NCBI GenBank assembly: GCA_023387775.1
Contig: JAEWHN010000117.1
Location: forward strand, 1 to 8,095
Direction of reading: 5' to 3'
Source: Pseudomonadota bacterium
Lineage (GTDB): Bacteria; Pseudomonadota; Alphaproteobacteria; Rhizobiales; Rhizobiaceae
Length of the DNA stretch: 8,095 bases
The first letter of the stretch is position 1; each line of letters begins with the position of its first letter. Made by a program: the position numbers and the translations under genes. Below, piece after piece: positions 6,168 through 8,095 of the stretch. The notes under the pieces are model-generated. The model was not told where the DNA came from, did no database searches, and saw nothing but the letters and a program-made list of their open reading frames with translations.

Positions 6168-6356
6168 GTTAGCGTTCCCGCCCTCGAAGGCTTTCACAAG
6201 GCGGCTGTTGGAGTCGCTGAACAGGTATTCCAGCGCATCGCCTGCCTTGCTCACGCCGGCAACGATCGTCAGCGACAGAACCGCGACGATGAGACCGTAT
6301 TCAACCGCGGTGGCCGCGGACTCGTCCTTCAGGAAACGGCGGGTAAGTGATCGCAT
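6165..6356 (-). CDS. Flp/Fap-type pilin (type IVb prepilin)
   Basis: This 63-residue prepilin belongs to the Flp family, which is assembled by Tad/Cpa secretion machinery into thin adhesive surface fibres. It has a short basic leader (MRSLTRRFLKDESA, 1-14), the prepilin peptidase site with ATAVEYGLI (15-23) including the conserved Glu-Tyr pair at +5/+6 (E19, Y20), and a hydrophobic stem to about residue 37. The residue before the cleavage site is alanine, where most members have glycine. Size and layout match family members. The ATG at 6356 has a GGGGTG stretch about nine bases upstream. No tad/cpa genes lie in the window, so it is either an isolated pilin gene or the assembly genes are elsewhere. 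Its promoter region carries TTAAC repeats that suggest control by CtrA. Confidence 0.92.
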   Translation of the reverse strand: MRSLTRRFLKDESAATAVEYGLIVAVLSLTIVAGVSKAGDALEYLFSDSNSRLVKAFEGGNAN

Positions 6357-6380
6357 CGGTCTTTCACCCCTTTGCCCACA

Positions 6381-6410
6381 GTCTAACCCCGCCGCGTTAA
6401 CAAGGGTTAA
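6381..6410 (-). promoter_or_regulatory. Probable promoter of the Flp pilin gene
   Basis: Reading the minus strand, TTAACC (6410-6405) and TTAGAC (6386-6381) are separated by 18 bases, an acceptable -35/-10 pair. The -35 element overlaps a TTAAC half-site, an arrangement known for CtrA-activated promoters in alphaproteobacteria. A transcript would start roughly at 6375 and give a short leader with the pilin ribosome binding site. The elements are seen; activity is inferred. Confidence 0.4.
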
Positions 6411-6425
6411 CGGAACAGACTTAAC
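6396..6425. promoter_or_regulatory. Cluster of TTAA(C) half-sites, candidate CtrA binding region
   Basis: Two copies of GTTAAC (6396-6401 and 6406-6411) separated by AAGG form a perfect 16-base palindrome. It reads TTAA-N6-TTAAC on both strands. A third TTAAC follows at 6421-6425 on the plus strand, within a second copy of TTAACGG (6407-6413 and 6421-6427). The CtrA consensus is TTAA-N7-TTAAC, so the spacing is one base short. The cluster lies 40-69 bases upstream of the pilin ATG in a genome where TTAA should be scarce. Confidence 0.5.
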
Positions 6426-6443
6426 GGCATGTGAAGGTCCGCC

Positions 6444-6746
6444 TCAGCAATCGCCGCGCCGCACGCCGTCATTGCGGATGACGCAGATTGCGCTTGGCGA
6501 CGATTGCAGCACGCTGCGGCGGATCGTGTAGCTGCCCCGGTCGATGGAGCCGGTGCTGACCATGTCGAGACCGGCCCGCGAGACCTGCGGCCGGGTCCGG
6601 GCGTCGAGGAAGGGCACTGCCAGCAGCGCGAAGGCCACTGCCGCCGAACCGAACAGCAAGGCGATCCGCACCGCACCCATGCCGGCGCTCTCGATGCGAG
6701 AAGCGCGCGCGCCGCGAACCAGTTCCCACTGCTCCTCGGGTCTCAT
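6444..6746 (-). CDS. Small one-pass membrane protein of unknown function
   Basis: I do not recognise this 100-residue protein. It has a charged, cytoplasmic-looking N-terminus (1-22, beginning MRPEEQWELV), one hydrophobic segment (about 24-48, from GAVRIALLFGSAAVAFALL) and a polar C-terminal part of about 50 residues that would face the periplasm. That part holds STGSIDRGSYTIRRSVLQ (64-81) and two cysteines (C88 and the last residue C100) that could form a disulfide. The ATG at 6746 is preceded by GGGGGAAG five bases upstream, a strong ribosome binding site. This excludes the longer frame from 6791. It lies 87 bases upstream of the pilin gene on the same strand and 81 bases after the MFS gene. 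A link to the pilus is possible only by position. Confidence 0.78.
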   Translation of the reverse strand: MRPEEQWELVRGARASRIESAGMGAVRIALLFGSAAVAFALLAVPFLDARTRPQVSRAGLDMVSTGSIDRGSYTIRRSVLQSSPSAICVIRNDGVRRGDC

Positions 6747-6827
6747 CCGAACTTCCCCCTGCACCAATGCCGGCCTTGGCCAGCCAGCCATTTCGGCTCA
6801 AATTCTCACGATTGGCTGAAGGATTGC

Positions 6828-8078
6828 TTAACGATCCGAGCGGCCCTTTGCGGCCGGCCGGGCCAGCCAGTTGAAGGCCGCGCCGACCGCCATCAGCACC
6901 GCCGTGCCGATGAACACCGCGCGCATGCCGACATGGCCACCCACGAAGCCGCCGGCGAGCGGGCCGATGACCTGGCCGGCATATTGCGCCGACGTCGAGA
7001 GGCCGAGCACGTTGCCGGCGACGCGGTCGGGCACGCTGTGGCGGATGACGCTGGCGATACAGGGCAGCAGCCCGCCCAGCGAAAGCCCCATCAGGAAGCG
7101 CAGGCCGACCAGTTGCCAACCGGCAGTGACGAAGGCCTGCGGCACCAGCAGCACTGCGGAAACGGCCAGGCAGCCGATAATGACCGTCCAATGGCCGATT
7201 CGGTCGGCAAGCTTGCCCAGCCGCGACGCCGACAGGATCGCGCCAAGTGCGGCCGCCGACATGGCGATGCCAGAAACCATGGTCACGCGGCCTGGATCGG
7301 CCACCAGCTGGGCGACATAGACGGTGATGATCGGCTCGATCGACATGGTGGCTACCATCAGCAGCAGGCCGGTGACGAACATGGCGATGATCGGCCGTTT
7401 GTCGGGAATAGCTGCCCAGCCGCCCTCCCCCTTGCTGGCCTTTTCGCGTGGCGGGCGCGCCTCCTCGCGAATGAGAAAGGTGGTCGCCAGGAAGGCGACG
7501 AAGATCACCGCGCCGGCCGCAAGGAAGGTCTGGCGGATGCCGATGAGCTGCGGCAGCGCACCGCCGATCAGCGGCCCGACCAGATTGCCGGCCATGACGC
7601 CCGACGACAGCACGCCGAGCGCCCAGCCGGAGCGCTGCCTGGGTGTCTGCGTGGCGACAAGGATGACCGATCCGGAGGCATAGCCGCCCGCGATGCCGGC
7701 AAAGAGGCGCAAGGCCACCAGCTGCCAGACATTCTGCGCCATGCCGATCAGCGACATGGAAACCGCCATGCCGAGGCTGGCGCGGATGAGCATCGACTTG
7801 CGCCCGTAGCGGTCGCCGAGCCGGCCCCACAGCGGGGCGGTCAGTGCTGCGGAAAAGAAGGTGGCACCATAGGCGATGCCCGACCATTGCACGATGGCCG
7901 CATGGTCGGTGACGCCGAGTTGCTCGACATAGAGCGGCAGGAACGGCAGCAACAGCGTCATCGCCACGATGGTGGTGAAGGAGCCGATCAGGCAGACGAT
8001 CAGGTTCCGCCGCCAATGGACGGATTGCCCGTCCTCGACAGCCTCGCCCTGAGACACGTTACCGGACAGCCGCGCCAC
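6828..8078 (-). CDS. MdtG-like MFS multidrug efflux transporter
   Basis: This 416-residue inner-membrane protein belongs to the major facilitator superfamily, drug:H+ antiporter group with 12 helices. It resembles E. coli MdtG along its length: WRRNLIV (22-28), FLPLYVEQLGVT (46-57), motif A GRLGDRYGRK (85-94), AQNVWQL (114-120), ATQTPRQRSGWALGVLSSG (142-160, leading into antiporter motif C through GPLIGG), and the second-half motif GKLADRIG (288-295). MdtG is linked to fosfomycin and deoxycholate tolerance; the substrate here is not known. A stop codon directly precedes the GTG at 8078, so the gene starts there or slightly downstream (GTG at 8057). Neither has a clear ribosome binding site, and the first methionine (residue 40) lies too far inside helix 1. 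Its promoter lies beyond the right edge or in the last 17 bases. Confidence 0.9.
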   Translation of the reverse strand: MARLSGNVSQGEAVEDGQSVHWRRNLIVCLIGSFTTIVAMTLLLPFLPLYVEQLGVTDHAAIVQWSGIAYGATFFSAALTAPLWGRLGDRYGRKSMLIRASLGMAVSMSLIGMAQNVWQLVALRLFAGIAGGYASGSVILVATQTPRQRSGWALGVLSSGVMAGNLVGPLIGGALPQLIGIRQTFLAAGAVIFVAFLATTFLIREEARPPREKASKGEGGWAAIPDKRPIIAMFVTGLLLMVATMSIEPIITVYVAQLVADPGRVTMVSGIAMSAAALGAILSASRLGKLADRIGHWTVIIGCLAVSAVLLVPQAFVTAGWQLVGLRFLMGLSLGGLLPCIASVIRHSVPDRVAGNVLGLSTSAQYAGQVIGPLAGGFVGGHVGMRAVFIGTAVLMAVGAAFNWLARPAAKGRSDR

Positions 8079-8095
8079 CTATAGCAGGTCGATCA

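Noticed and set aside
6504..8084. 526-residue plus-strand open frame
   Set aside because: It lies wholly antisense to the well-supported MFS gene and the small membrane protein gene. Its composition is low-complexity (D, H, R, G, Q) and typical of a high-GC shadow frame.

Overview
The window reads as ordinary chromosome of a high-GC alphaproteobacterium of the Hyphomicrobiales (Rhizobiales), most like Mesorhizobium or a relative. The reasons are the protein sequences of UbiG, the DUF1178 protein, the nitrilase-family hydrolase, glutaredoxin, ComF and the NDUFAF5-like methyltransferase, all of rhizobial type and in an order I recall from rhizobial genomes. Genus-level placement is inference; no search was run.

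Layout. Bases 1-304 hold no convincing gene. ubiG (305-1057, +) meets a DMT-family permease gene (1069-1965, -) head-on. The rest of the left half is a minus-strand series, in transcription order: comF (5202-4429), grxC (4299-4030), a Nit1-like carbon-nitrogen hydrolase (4019-3150), a DUF1178 zinc-ribbon-like protein (3153-2728), a protein of unknown function with an HExxH motif (2671-2075), and the DMT permease. grxC, the hydrolase and DUF1178 are packed tightly (10-base gap, then a 4-base overlap) and are almost surely co-transcribed. The HExxH gene is visibly lower in GC than its neighbours and, with the permease, looks like an accessory insertion between ubiG and DUF1178.

Divergent from comF is a SAM-methyltransferase-like gene (5277-6149, +) of the NDUFAF5/BioC-like group, whose glycine-rich SAM loop is not recognisable. 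It converges on a small Flp/Fap-type pilin gene (6165-6356, -). Upstream of the pilin lie a 100-residue one-pass membrane protein (6444-6746, -) and an MdtG-like MFS efflux transporter (6828-8078, -) that starts 18 bases from the right edge.

How they work together. ubiG serves ubiquinone synthesis. The grxC-hydrolase-DUF1178 unit may touch glutathione chemistry, since the hydrolase carries a signature like Nit1 (deaminated glutathione amidase). The Flp pilin has no tad/cpa assembly genes in the window, but its promoter region carries three TTAA(C) half-sites that look like binding sites for the cell-cycle regulator CtrA. I saw no mobile element, CRISPR array, tRNA, rRNA or clear new multi-gene system. 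The most notable items are the TTAAC cluster at the pilin promoter, the uncharacterised HExxH protein, and the hydrolase/glutaredoxin pairing.
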